From Robiginitomaculum sp. (GTDB lineage Bacteria > Pseudomonadota > Alphaproteobacteria > Caulobacterales > Maricaulaceae): a stretch of 11,708 nucleotides of DNA. Numbering within the stretch: position 1 is the stretch's first letter; the number at the start of each line of letters is the position of its first letter. The position numbers and the translations under genes were made by a program. The notes beneath the pieces were generated by a model that did not search any database, was not told where the DNA came from, and saw only the letters and a list, made by a program, of their open reading frames with translations. This document shows positions 6,513 to 11,708 of the stretch, piece by piece. Location of the stretch: contig JALSHM010000393.1 in the NCBI GenBank assembly GCA_026982235.1, positions 1 through 11,708 on the forward strand, given 5' to 3'.

Positions 6513-7011
6513 TCATTCCCAAAAGACGTAAGTGGCCCCCATGATATCGATCTCGGTAATATCGCCAGCCAGAAGCATATCACGGGCAAAGGCGTCAACG
6601 TCGATATAATATTTCAGGCTTTCCGGCACTTCATCCAGAAGGCCGCTGTCTGTCAGGTAATCTGCTGCGTACGTTTTAGCATGTCCCTCATAAAAAAAAA
6701 CCCGTCAAGCTTATCCATAATATCAGACATATCCACATTCAGATACTCGGCGAGATAGATCGCGGCCACCACGTCTGTGCCCTGCATATCCTCAAAGTCC
6801 TCAAACCAAATTCTCAGATTGGCCTGATTAATGCCAAGGGCGTTGAACATTTGGTAGTTATCACCAGAAACATTTTGGATTTCTCATCAACCACGTCACC
6901 ATATTCGTTAAGGTGGTTCCGGGCTTTGGCCTCGTAGTCTTCATAATTATGGAAGTAGAATCCCGTTGCTATGGGGTCATACGGCGTCGCGTGGTAATTA
7001 TTGGCAGTCAT
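6513..7011 (-). pseudogene. ardA: Antirestriction protein ArdA-like, broken by two frameshifts
   Basis: ArdA proteins are acidic DNA mimics that block type I restriction enzymes when a plasmid enters a new host. Three frames join into one clear ArdA-like product of about 166 residues. The first reads MTANNYHATPYDPIATGFYF to GDVVDE. After a shift near 6877 the second reads EIQNVSGDNYQMFNALGINQ and on to DIMDKLDGFFF. After a second shift in a run of nine T (about 6692-6700) the third reads YEGHAKTYAADYLTDSGLLD and on to ITEIDIMGATYVFWE, stopping at 6513-6515. Total length is 499 bases, two short of a whole number of codons for two single-base losses. The start has a good GGAG site. One extra T in the run would restore the second junction, so sequencing error or slippage are alternatives to true decay. 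Confidence 0.88.
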
Positions 7012-7031
7012 GGCATTTCTCCGCGATGGCC

Positions 7032-7052
7032 GGGAAGAAACTCTCTCTTCCC
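7032..7052 (-). other. Hairpin in the ardA 5' leader
   Basis: GGGAAGA and TCTTCCC form a perfect seven-base stem around a seven-base loop, 20 bases upstream of the ardA start codon. No T run follows on the minus strand, so a terminator for the toxin gene is unlikely. A leader structure affecting ardA expression is possible. Confidence 0.35.
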
Positions 7053-7116
7053 TGTTAAACCATCACAAAGAAAACACAGCACTTTTGCTCTGCTATCGTA
7101 TTTAAGTGATATGAAT

Positions 7117-7665
7117 TCAGCTTATTTGGAGAATAGTCGCTGTCGGGATGAACATGCGCAGGCGACGGGAGGGGAAGGATATGAAGCCGAACGCCTCATA
7201 GAAACGGTACCGTTTTTCCACGGCTTCCGCATTTCCGTCATCCAGAACATCTAGGATGACCACAGCAAGGCCTATTTCTTCTGATACCTTAGCGGCTCTT
7301 TTCAGGGCATCGGCCAGCAGAACACGGCCCAGCCCCCTGCCCTGATATGTCTCATCAACCCCAAACATGGCAAGATAGAGGGCCGGAATGCCACCGTGGT
7401 TAGGGGCGTTTCTGGTGAGTTTAGCGGGCAGATCATCGGCCTCTACCGAATGGGCATTCAGGGAATAAAACCCCAGGATTGGTTTCTCATCTTCCTTCAC
7501 TGCTACCCAGACACGGATAAAATCGCCCTTTTGATGTTTCTTCGCTGTTCTGTGGAGGAAGTTGTCAATCCGGGAAGTCCCGCAAGAAAAAACCGCTCGA
7601 TCATGATGAGAGGGATCAAACGGTTCTATGCGGATTTTTAACGGGGGTTGTTGTTCAGTCGTCAT
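7117..7665 (-). CDS. GNAT-family acetyltransferase toxin (TacT/AtaT-like)
   Basis: This is the toxin of a type II toxin-antitoxin pair. Known relatives acetylate the amino group of aminoacyl-tRNAs and stop translation. The 182-residue product shows the family N-terminal motif FSCGTSRIDNFLHRTA (26-41). It also has the acetyl-CoA binding loop QGRGLG (108-113) in VDETYQGRGLGRVLLADAL, and the C-terminal FYEAFGF with Y156 at the position of the catalytic tyrosine. The gene starts inside the last 11 bases of the antitoxin gene, so the two are translationally coupled. Key residues are present and the toxin looks active. Which tRNA it modifies cannot be read from sequence. Confidence 0.92.
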   Translation of the reverse strand: MTTEQQPPLKIRIEPFDPSHHDRAVFSCGTSRIDNFLHRTAKKHQKGDFIRVWVAVKEDEKPILGFYSLNAHSVEADDLPAKLTRNAPNHGGIPALYLAMFGVDETYQGRGLGRVLLADALKRAAKVSEEIGLAVVILDVLDDGNAEAVEKRYRFYEAFGFISFPSRRLRMFIPTATILQIS

Positions 7666-7966
7666 TCACCACACTCTCCCAATGAAGATTAAAAGCATCC
7701 CGCAGAGCCTTTGTTGGTTTGGCGGGGGTATCCAGTGCGGCCAGAAGGACATCCCGGTCTTCTGAGGTCAGCTTCGTCCGTTCATGATCCCGGATAACCG
7801 CGCAGGCCTTGTCATAGGCTGTTGTGGTGACAAAAGCTGTTTCGTCAACGCCAAGCAGAGCCGCCGCCGCCTGAATTTCTCTCTTCACATGCGGTTTAAT
7901 CCGCTGTTCCATACGGGCGGATTTCGGTTCGTCTATGGCTTCTGTCTTATCAATATAGCTTAACAT
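7655..7966 (-). CDS. DUF1778-family antitoxin (TacA/AtaR-like)
   Basis: This 103-residue protein is the antitoxin partner of the overlapping GNAT toxin. An N-terminal ribbon-helix-helix region (about 18-65: RMEQRIKPHVKREIQAAAAL, then LGVDETAFVTTTAYDKA) binds the operon's own promoter. The C-terminal tail (TSEDRDVLLAALDTPAKPTK) matches the toxin-neutralising part of DUF1778 proteins. The start is supported by GGAGAG about eight bases before the ATG. A strong promoter lies just upstream with short direct repeats over its -10 region, where antitoxin repression would be expected. Confidence 0.9.
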   Translation of the reverse strand: MLSYIDKTEAIDEPKSARMEQRIKPHVKREIQAAAALLGVDETAFVTTTAYDKACAVIRDHERTKLTSEDRDVLLAALDTPAKPTKALRDAFNLHWESVVNDD

Positions 7967-7991
7967 TATGGCTCTCCGTGATTACACCGAT

Positions 7992-8020
7992 ATTGTACGG
8001 TATATTGCCGGACAAGTCAA
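7992..8020 (-). promoter_or_regulatory. Sigma-70 promoter of the DUF1778-GNAT operon
   Basis: On the minus strand TTGACT (8015-8020) and TACAAT (7992-7997) are separated by exactly 17 bases, each one base from consensus. The -10 lies 26 bases before the antitoxin ATG. The plus strand shows two similar 10-base units (TATTGTACGG at 7991, TATTGCCGG at 8003) across the -10 and spacer, and ACCG/CGGT half-sites. These are plausible binding sites for the antitoxin. Confidence 0.75.
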
Positions 8021-8069
8021 GGTGGTAGAGATTCAGGGCTTTGACACCATATTTAAATAACCATAGTGT

Positions 8070-8220
8070 CCACTGATTTTATTTGACTTCTTTCCTATGT
8101 CAAACGGCATCAGTTTCAAACCCCTGACGCCACTTCGGTAAAGCCTTATTATCCCTCAATTTCCACCAACACTAGCCCCCTAACATCAGGTGTGTACGAA
8201 ATAATCATGTAATGGCTGAC
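8070..8220 (-). repeat. Right copy of the 150-bp imperfect inverted repeat
   Basis: This is the inverted partner of 2335-2485. Bases 8184-8220 match the left copy's outer 37 bases exactly, and the inner part has diverged. The internal stems survive: GGCATCAG/CTGACGCC (8106-8113 with 8124-8131) keeps pairing through a G-U on the minus strand where the left copy has G-C, and TTTGAC/GTCAAA is at 8082-8087 with 8099-8104. The repeat begins nine bases beyond the higA stop codon and ends 50 bases upstream of the promoter at 7992-8020. Positions 8021-8069 hold nothing else recognisable. Confidence 0.85.
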
Positions 8221-8228
8221 TATGGCTG

Positions 8229-8528
8229 TTAAGCTACTTGTTCCGCGAATGGCTGGACATGAATGTCTTCTTCACGTTGACGCATGTAATATGAATCATA
8301 ACGGGTTTGCATACGTAGCAAGGTATCCATCCTGACACCGAAAGCTTTTTCAATACGCAGGGCCATTTCCGGCGATAATGACGCTTTCTTATTCAAGAGG
8401 TTGGATAGTGCAGGACGACCAACACCAAGGGCCTTGGCTGCATCCGTCACAGACAAATCATCCGGCAAGACAGAGCGTTTGATAAACCCGCCCGGATGCG
8501 GTGGTTTCATGCCTATTTTAATTGCCAT
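8229..8528 (-). CDS. higA: HigA-family antitoxin, XRE helix-turn-helix
   Basis: HigA neutralises HigB and represses the higBA promoter. The 99-residue product has the typical opening MKPPHPGGFIKRSVLPDDL (7-25). A helix-turn-helix follows at about 26-60 (SVTDAAKALGVGRPALSNLL, then NKKASLSPEMALRIEKAFG). The C-terminal tail (MRQREEDIHVQPF) is as usual for the family. AAGGAG nine bases before the ATG supports the start. The toxin gene lies upstream, with 19 bases between its stop and this start, which is the normal higB-higA order. The 150-bp repeat starts nine bases after the stop. Confidence 0.95.
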   Translation of the reverse strand: MAIKIGMKPPHPGGFIKRSVLPDDLSVTDAAKALGVGRPALSNLLNKKASLSPEMALRIEKAFGVRMDTLLRMQTRYDSYYMRQREEDIHVQPFAEQVA

Positions 8529-8547
8529 TGGTCATACTCCTTGGTCG

Positions 8548-8838
8548 TTAGTGGTAATCTTCATAATCCACATCATAAAGTTCGTTTTCGCCAGCATCGT
8601 GACTGAAAGTAATGCGCCAGTTTGCTGTCACATGCAGACTGTAAGCTCCGGCACGGTTCCCTGTTAAACGATGTGGTTTATATTTTTTGAGATACATAAC
8701 CTCATCAATATCTTCAATCTCGATGAGAAACGCCATAATATCGATGATCTTCTCAATGTAATCCTGTTGCATTCCCTTGGGATTGTTTTTCTCAACAAGA
8801 TTGCGCAGACCTTTATGGCGTATGTTTCTGATCTCCAT
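8548..8838 (-). CDS. higB: HigB-family toxin, RelE/ParE superfamily mRNA interferase
   Basis: HigB toxins cleave translated mRNA at the ribosome. From the ATG at 8838 the product has 96 residues. It starts MEIRNIRHKGLRNLVEKNN, the usual N-terminus, followed by helical segments to about residue 50. Next come the conserved block KPHRLTGNRAGAYSLHVTAN with WRITFSH, and the terminal DVDYEDYH, both typical of the plasmid-maintenance killer family. An in-frame ATG at 8853 would add five residues (MLCSS) that do not match the family, and neither start has a clear ribosome-binding site. The gene is followed at 19 bases by higA. All the expected motifs are present, so the toxin is probably active. Confidence 0.93.
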   Translation of the reverse strand: MEIRNIRHKGLRNLVEKNNPKGMQQDYIEKIIDIMAFLIEIEDIDEVMYLKKYKPHRLTGNRAGAYSLHVTANWRITFSHDAGENELYDVDYEDYH

Positions 8839-8859
8839 GCTTGAGCATAACATATTGTA

Positions 8860-8872
8860 TTGCGTAACGCAA
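8860..8872 (-). promoter_or_regulatory. Candidate higBA operator
   Basis: TTGCGT-A-ACGCAA is a perfect 13-base palindrome 21 bases upstream of the higB ATG. On the minus strand one half-site can serve as a -35 (TTGCGT) 17 bases from TATGCT at 8844-8849. Alternatively TACAAT (8854-8859) is the -10. Either way the palindrome sits where HigA would block polymerase. Confidence 0.6.
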
Positions 8873-9004
8873 CGGGCATCATTTATACGCTGATTCCGAG
8901 CTGTTAGCGAGACAGGGCTACCGCTGCCCGAACTAATGTGAGGAAAACCAAACGCGAACGCAGATGATTGAGACAGACAAAAAAGTCTAGGTGCTCTCCC
9001 CCAT

Positions 9005-9032
9005 CGTCACTCCCGTGAAAACGGGGGTCTAG
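9005..9032. repeat. dRS3-like / REP-like palindrome
   Basis: CGTCACTCCCGTGAAAAC continues into GGGGGTCTAG. It follows the widespread proteobacterial intergenic pattern of ATTCCC, eight bases, GGGAAT with flanking CGTC and CCAG-like bases, here slightly diverged. The stem CCCGT/ACGGG encloses GAAA. The surrounding 8873-9306 gap has no convincing gene; minus-strand and plus-strand open frames there lack ribosome-binding sites and domains. A further stem TTCAATTA/TAATTGAA lies at 9118-9146. Confidence 0.55.
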
Positions 9033-9364
9033 TTCAGCAAAGAATCTGAGCCAAAAGCGGACACTTCGTTTTGTATATTTGAAAATCGATTTACACTGAT
9101 CCAATCAATCCATATCTTTCAATTACGGTTACTGTTGTCTAATTGAATTTATACATTTCCGGTATATTTATGTTCTTTTTCCGCTTTTTATGGTTGTCTA
9201 CGAGGTCATTGAGTTGGCTTTTCAAGCTTTATGTTCTCTGCCTCAGGATAGCGGTCAAAGTTATGGTGGGGGCCTCTTTGTCACCGACGTTATCAAGCTG
9301 TAACTACAGTTACCACGAGGTCACCCTTGCCCGGCAAAAAGCAGAAGCCGACAGATTTTGATTT

Positions 9365-10381
9365 TCACCAGATAAATTCCTGTTCGCTCACCCACAGCTT
9401 GTGCATCAAAATGGCAAGTTTACGGGCCACAGCGACCCGGGCGCGTTTAGCCCCTTTATGTTCGGCCAGCTTCAGGCCCCAGCTTTTAAGGGCGCAGTCT
9501 TTTTTAAGGCGGCCCAATATACTGTTGGCCGATTCATAAAGTGCCCGGCGCAGCATGCGGTCACCAAACTTTGAGATATGGCCCGACACATCCCTCTCGC
9601 CCGACTGAAAGCGTCTGGGGGTCAGGCCCGCATAAGCACCCACATCGCGCGACTGCCTGAAGCGTGCAGGGTCCTCTATGCTGGCCTTGAACGTCAGCGC
9701 AACAACTGGCCCCACCCCCGGAACGCTCATCAGGCGGCGACAGACCGGATCGGCGGCAGTGCGCTCCTTCAGCCGTTGGTTCAACTTGGCAGTTTCCTGC
9801 TCCAGGGCAAATAAAGCCTTGATTAGCGGCGCCAGAATCGGCTTCAGGGCCGGTTCCTGCTCAAACAGATGGAATAATCGTTCATTTCTCTTTCCCGGCG
9901 TGGTGGCCTGACCGAGCTTCAGACCAAATAATTTTAACAGACCGCGCAGCTGATTCAGCATATCGGTGTGGCTTTTGACCAGCTGATGACGCACCCGCAG
10001 CAGGGTCCGGTCAAGATGAGTTTCCTTATCCTTGATATGAACCTGCTTGTACCAGCCGGTACGCGCCAGTTGCGCCAGACCCTCCGCGTCATTGACATCC
10101 GATTTGTTGAGCCGGGTCGATAATACACCTTTGGCATGGCGGGCGCAGATACACACAACAGGCAGGCCGCGTTTCAGTAACCCGTGATAGAGAAAACAGG
10201 ACAACGGCCCGGTCTCGAAAATCACCTTTTCAAGATCAGGCCCATGCCTGTTCAAGGTCCGCTTCAAGGCATCGGGATCGGTGACACAGATGCCCTGCCA
10301 ATGCAAATCGCCCTTCTCATCAACAATACAGATATTAGTTTTCTTGTCAGACACATCCAGTCCGGCGTATAATAAACTCAT
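9365..10381 (-). CDS. IS110-family DEDD transposase (RNA-guided recombinase type)
   Basis: IS110 transposases cut and rejoin DNA with a RuvC-like DEDD domain plus a C-terminal serine domain. Studied members are guided by a bridge/seek RNA encoded in the element's non-coding end. The 338-residue product has the DEDD residues D9 (AGLDVSDKKTNI), E56 (VIFETGP), and D95 and D98 (NKSDVNDAEGLAQLART). A helical linker covers about 110-210. The C-terminal domain contains LMSVPGVGPVVALTFKA (218-234), GAYAGLTPRRFQSGERD and SGHISKFGDRMLRRALYES, where S270 (or S266) is the likely nucleophile. AGGAG precedes the ATG at about eight bases but lies in a hairpin arm. The gene appears intact and full length. 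Confidence 0.95.
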   Translation of the reverse strand: MSLLYAGLDVSDKKTNICIVDEKGDLHWQGICVTDPDALKRTLNRHGPDLEKVIFETGPLSCFLYHGLLKRGLPVVCICARHAKGVLSTRLNKSDVNDAEGLAQLARTGWYKQVHIKDKETHLDRTLLRVRHQLVKSHTDMLNQLRGLLKLFGLKLGQATTPGKRNERLFHLFEQEPALKPILAPLIKALFALEQETAKLNQRLKERTAADPVCRRLMSVPGVGPVVALTFKASIEDPARFRQSRDVGAYAGLTPRRFQSGERDVSGHISKFGDRMLRRALYESANSILGRLKKDCALKSWGLKLAEHKGAKRARVAVARKLAILMHKLWVSEQEFIW

Positions 10382-10455
10382 GGGTCATTCTCCTATGTTT
10401 GAGGCAGCTTTGTCCATCAAAACCGACCTCGTTTCAACATACCGGAGAATGATCC
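10382..10455 (-). other. Stem covering the transposase ribosome-binding site; possible bridge-RNA region
   Basis: GGGTCATTCTCC (10382-10393) and GGAGAATGATCC (10444-10455) form a 12-base stem with one G-T position directly upstream of the transposase ATG. In the minus-strand mRNA the 3' arm contains the GGAG ribosome-binding site, so translation would be held down when it folds. In IS110-type elements the guide RNA comes from this upstream end. The pairing is seen; the guide-RNA role is inferred. Confidence 0.5.
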
Positions 10456-10473
10456 TAATTCAATTACGCTATG

Positions 10474-10535
10474 TCACCGTAATGCCCCCGTAATGCTCAC
10501 CGTAATGCTCACCGTAATGCCGTCACCGTAATGCC
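10474..10535. repeat. Five short tandem repeats of CCGTAATGC
   Basis: CCGTAATGC occurs five times in 62 bases (starting near 10478, 10488, 10500, 10512 and 10526), mostly preceded by TCA. The spacing is 10-14 bases. The array lies between the transposase leader and the outer end of the IS, and its last unit runs into the GTCACC/TGCCCGGC repeat shared with the other IS end. Confidence 0.75.
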
Positions 10536-10583
10536 CGGCTCAAAAGAGGGGTAACTGTCTGTCAAAGCTGGGTTTTTCCATAA

Positions 10584-10648
10584 GGCACCCAATAGGCGTC
10601 CGGCATGGTGCCAAATTAGGGAGAGTGTAAAAACAGTATATCTCCCTA
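10584..10648. other. Two inverted repeats downstream of the RHS operon
   Basis: GGCACC/GGTGCC (10584-10589 with 10607-10612) and TAGGGAGA/TCTCCCTA (10617-10624 with 10641-10648) are perfect stems with loops of 17 and 16 bases. They lie 3' of the minus-strand RHS genes and just outside the IS element. The second could end RHS transcription, but its T run is poor. They may instead be part of the site the IS entered. Confidence 0.4.
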
Positions 10649-10687
10649 GAATTCATTGATCTCTTTGATCCAATTATACCTGTAAGC

Positions 10688-10780
10688 TCAAAGAAAAAAA
10701 ATAAGCCCTACAAATATTATTAAAACCACGAGTAGAATAACAGGAAATGCTGTCATTATTTTATCGAGATTTCTTTTCAT
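10688..10780 (-). CDS. 30-residue single-pass membrane microprotein
   Basis: The frame reads MKRNLDKIMTAFPVILLVVL and continues IIFVGLIFFL before TGA. It has a short basic N-terminus and one hydrophobic helix reaching the C-terminus. AGAAGGA lies a few bases before the ATG. The start overlaps the last 20 bases of the preceding small membrane gene, as expected of a coupled operon member. No family is recognised. It may be an accessory or second immunity factor for the RHS toxin upstream, or a small toxic peptide. The good ribosome-binding site, overlap and clean hydrophobic pattern support a real gene, but at this length chance is not excluded. Confidence 0.55.
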   Translation of the reverse strand: MKRNLDKIMTAFPVILLVVLIIFVGLIFFL

Positions 10781-11003
10781 TATCCTTCTCTCGATTTAAA
10801 CGATTTTTCACTAATTCTTTAAGCATTAACGTTATAAAATACAAAAAAATGGCTCCGCCAAAGATCATCGGTAAAATATAATTATACCCGAAAACCCCAT
10901 CTTGTTTATAGCTTTCAATTACTGAAACTACAAAACCAGCCAGGCTGGCTATCAAAACAGCCAATGAAACTTTTAGAGTCTTATAAAACACTTTAGCATC
11001 CAT
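10761..11003 (-). CDS. Small two-helix membrane protein, probable RHS immunity protein
   Basis: The 80-residue product has two predicted membrane helices, about residues 12-31 (VSLAVLIASLAGFVVSVIES) and 43-64 (ILPMIFGGAIFLYFITLMLK). It ends in a strongly charged tail (KNRLNREKDNEKKSR). Its start overlaps the last 11 bases of the RHS gene. In RHS loci the gene directly after the variable tip usually encodes the cognate immunity protein. A membrane-bound immunity protein suggests that the toxin tip acts at or near the membrane. No known immunity family is recognised. The position is strong evidence, the function is inferred. Confidence 0.7.
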   Translation of the reverse strand: MDAKVFYKTLKVSLAVLIASLAGFVVSVIESYKQDGVFGYNYILPMIFGGAIFLYFITLMLKELVKNRLNREKDNEKKSR

Positions 11004-11708
11004 CTTCTTGAGTACATTTCGTCGCGACTACATCAGTAGCTACTTCTGCGGCCCTACCTGCAGCACTACCTATTGCTGCAGCGGTATTGGAGGAGGTTAC
11101 TTTTTGAACCGTTTGCTGGACTGCTGAGCCAACAAGTTTACCAGCAGCAGAGGCAGAACCACCTGTAACCGCACCTTGTAATCCAGCACCAAGAATCTTC
11201 TTTCCGTCTATCCCTTTTCCTTCAACTATCTGCGATCCCGCTTCAGATGCTGCACTACCTGCCATACCTCCAATAGCGTCGCCCGCAATAGCGTTAGCTG
11301 TATTCAATGCTTTTCCAACAGTCTCTCCTGTTCGCGCTAAATTTGCAGCCTGCAAAGCCTTAACACCCTTGCTAACAGCACCAGCGATGCCACCGCCTAG
11401 CGCACCTAACGCAGCCCCCTTTAAAGTTTGTTTTGAAAATACGGCTTCGCCGATTGACTTACCCGAGGCCACTTGATCAACAACCTCAATAGCCGCACCA
11501 ATTATCGCACCAATACACCAAGGGCAGTTTCCACTAGGATCGGTCAGGTTAACCGGATCATTCCCGACATAAGCATACCAGTTTAAGCCATCGCCATACC
11601 CGATCGGGTCAGTCTGTAAGAATCTCCCTATTGCCGGACTGTAATATCTGGCGCGATAGTAATATAATCCGGTCTCGGCGTCCAGTCTTCTGCCGGTGTA
11701 TCTGAACG
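10993..11708 (-). CDS. RHS repeat-associated core protein, C-terminal toxin end (partial)
   Basis: RHS proteins are large polymorphic toxins. A YD-repeat shell encloses a C-terminal toxic tip that is cleaved off and delivered to competitors. The visible 237 residues begin in the conserved core: FRYTGRRLDAETGLYYYRAR and YYSPAIGRFLQTDP, then the junction motif IGYGDGLNWYAYVGNDPVNL and TDPSGN (ending near residue 60). The variable tip follows. It has about 177 residues, starts CPWCIGAIIGAAIEVVD, and is rich in Gly, Ala and Ser with repeated GxxxG-like stretches such as LGALGGGIAGAVSKG and IGGMAGSAASEAGSQ. No nuclease, deaminase or other catalytic motif was recognised. It ends TKCTQEDGC. The gene continues past the window edge. 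A GTG at 11472 is an internal codon, not a start. Two small membrane genes overlap downstream. Confidence 0.9.
   Translation of the reverse strand, partial: FRYTGRRLDAETGLYYYRARYYSPAIGRFLQTDPIGYGDGLNWYAYVGNDPVNLTDPSGNCPWCIGAIIGAAIEVVDQVASGKSIGEAVFSKQTLKGAALGALGGGIAGAVSKGVKALQAANLARTGETVGKALNTANAIAGDAIGGMAGSAASEAGSQIVEGKGIDGKKILGAGLQGAVTGGSASAAGKLVGSAVQQTVQKVTSSNTAAAIGSAAGRAAEVATDVVATKCTQEDGC

Larger units (their letters stand above)
9307..10558 (-). mobile_element. IS110-family insertion sequence (ends tentative)
   Basis: The transposase gene is flanked by ACAGTTACC (9307-9315) and its inverse GGTAACTGT (10550-10558). This gives an element of about 1.25 kb, a normal size for IS110/IS1111. 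Just inside both ends a direct repeat occurs: GTCACC, a gap of 2 or 4 bases, TGCCCGGC, then AAAAG (9320-9341 and 10522-10546). IS1111-type elements carry short subterminal inverted repeats, whereas IS110-type elements usually lack them. A longer alternative is bounded by the 10-base direct repeat TTCAATTACG at 9118 and 10459. The true ends need comparison with an empty site. Confidence 0.5.

Noticed and set aside
6420..6758. 112-residue plus-strand open frame
   Set aside because: Antisense to the clearly recognisable ardA remnant; a shadow frame.
2335..8220. Target-site duplication at the outer edges of the 150-bp inverted repeats
   Set aside because: The bases just outside (TTTT on the left, TATG on the right) do not match, so insertion by simple transposition is not demonstrated.
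8904..9104. 66-residue minus-strand open frame between higB and the IS
   Set aside because: It translates through the dRS3-like palindrome (DPRFHGSD), a known source of false open frames, and has no ribosome-binding site.
9143..9361. 72-residue plus-strand frame rich in hydrophobic residues
   Set aside because: It lies in the AT-rich flank of the IS, has no ribosome-binding site and no family match.

Overview
The window reads as an accessory region of an alphaproteobacterium-like genome. The inference rests on a type II-C style CRISPR locus with promoter motifs inside its repeats, and on a DUF2493/SSB/ArdA set typical of alphaproteobacterial plasmids and integrative elements. No species can be named from sequence alone.

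Layout, left to right. (1) Positions 1-2270: cas1 and cas2 on the plus strand, probably preceded by cas9 outside the window, then a CRISPR array of 14 identical 36-bp repeats and 13 spacers. The repeats end, on the minus strand, in an extended -10 motif, so crRNAs are probably made from each repeat in the direction opposite to cas1-cas2. No tracrRNA was found in the window. (2) Positions 2335-8220: a 5.9-kb segment bounded by an imperfect inverted repeat of about 150 bp whose outer 37 bases are identical. All genes inside lie on the minus strand: a tandem ribbon-helix-helix protein, a decayed gene, a DUF2493 (SLOG) protein, a hairpin-rich intergenic region, a small unknown protein, a single-stranded DNA-binding protein, an ardA antirestriction gene broken by two frameshifts, and a GNAT toxin/DUF1778 antitoxin pair. 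This resembles the establishment (leading-region) cargo of a conjugative or mobilizable element. No transposase or recombinase was seen inside it. (3) Positions 8229-8872: a higBA toxin-antitoxin operon with a palindromic operator candidate. (4) About 9300-10560: an IS110-family element with a DEDD transposase, structured non-coding flanks and short repeats at both ends. (5) Positions 10688-11708: the C-terminal end of an RHS polymorphic toxin, cut by the window edge, followed by an overlapping two-helix membrane protein (probable immunity protein) and an overlapping 30-residue membrane microprotein.

The theme is conflict between genetic elements. A CRISPR locus abuts an anti-restriction, SSB and toxin-antitoxin cargo block, followed by an RHS toxin/immunity module. 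The points most worth following are the 150-bp inverted repeats with conserved internal stems, the uncharacterised RHS tip with its two small membrane proteins, the IS110 guide-RNA region, and the repeat-embedded crRNA promoters.
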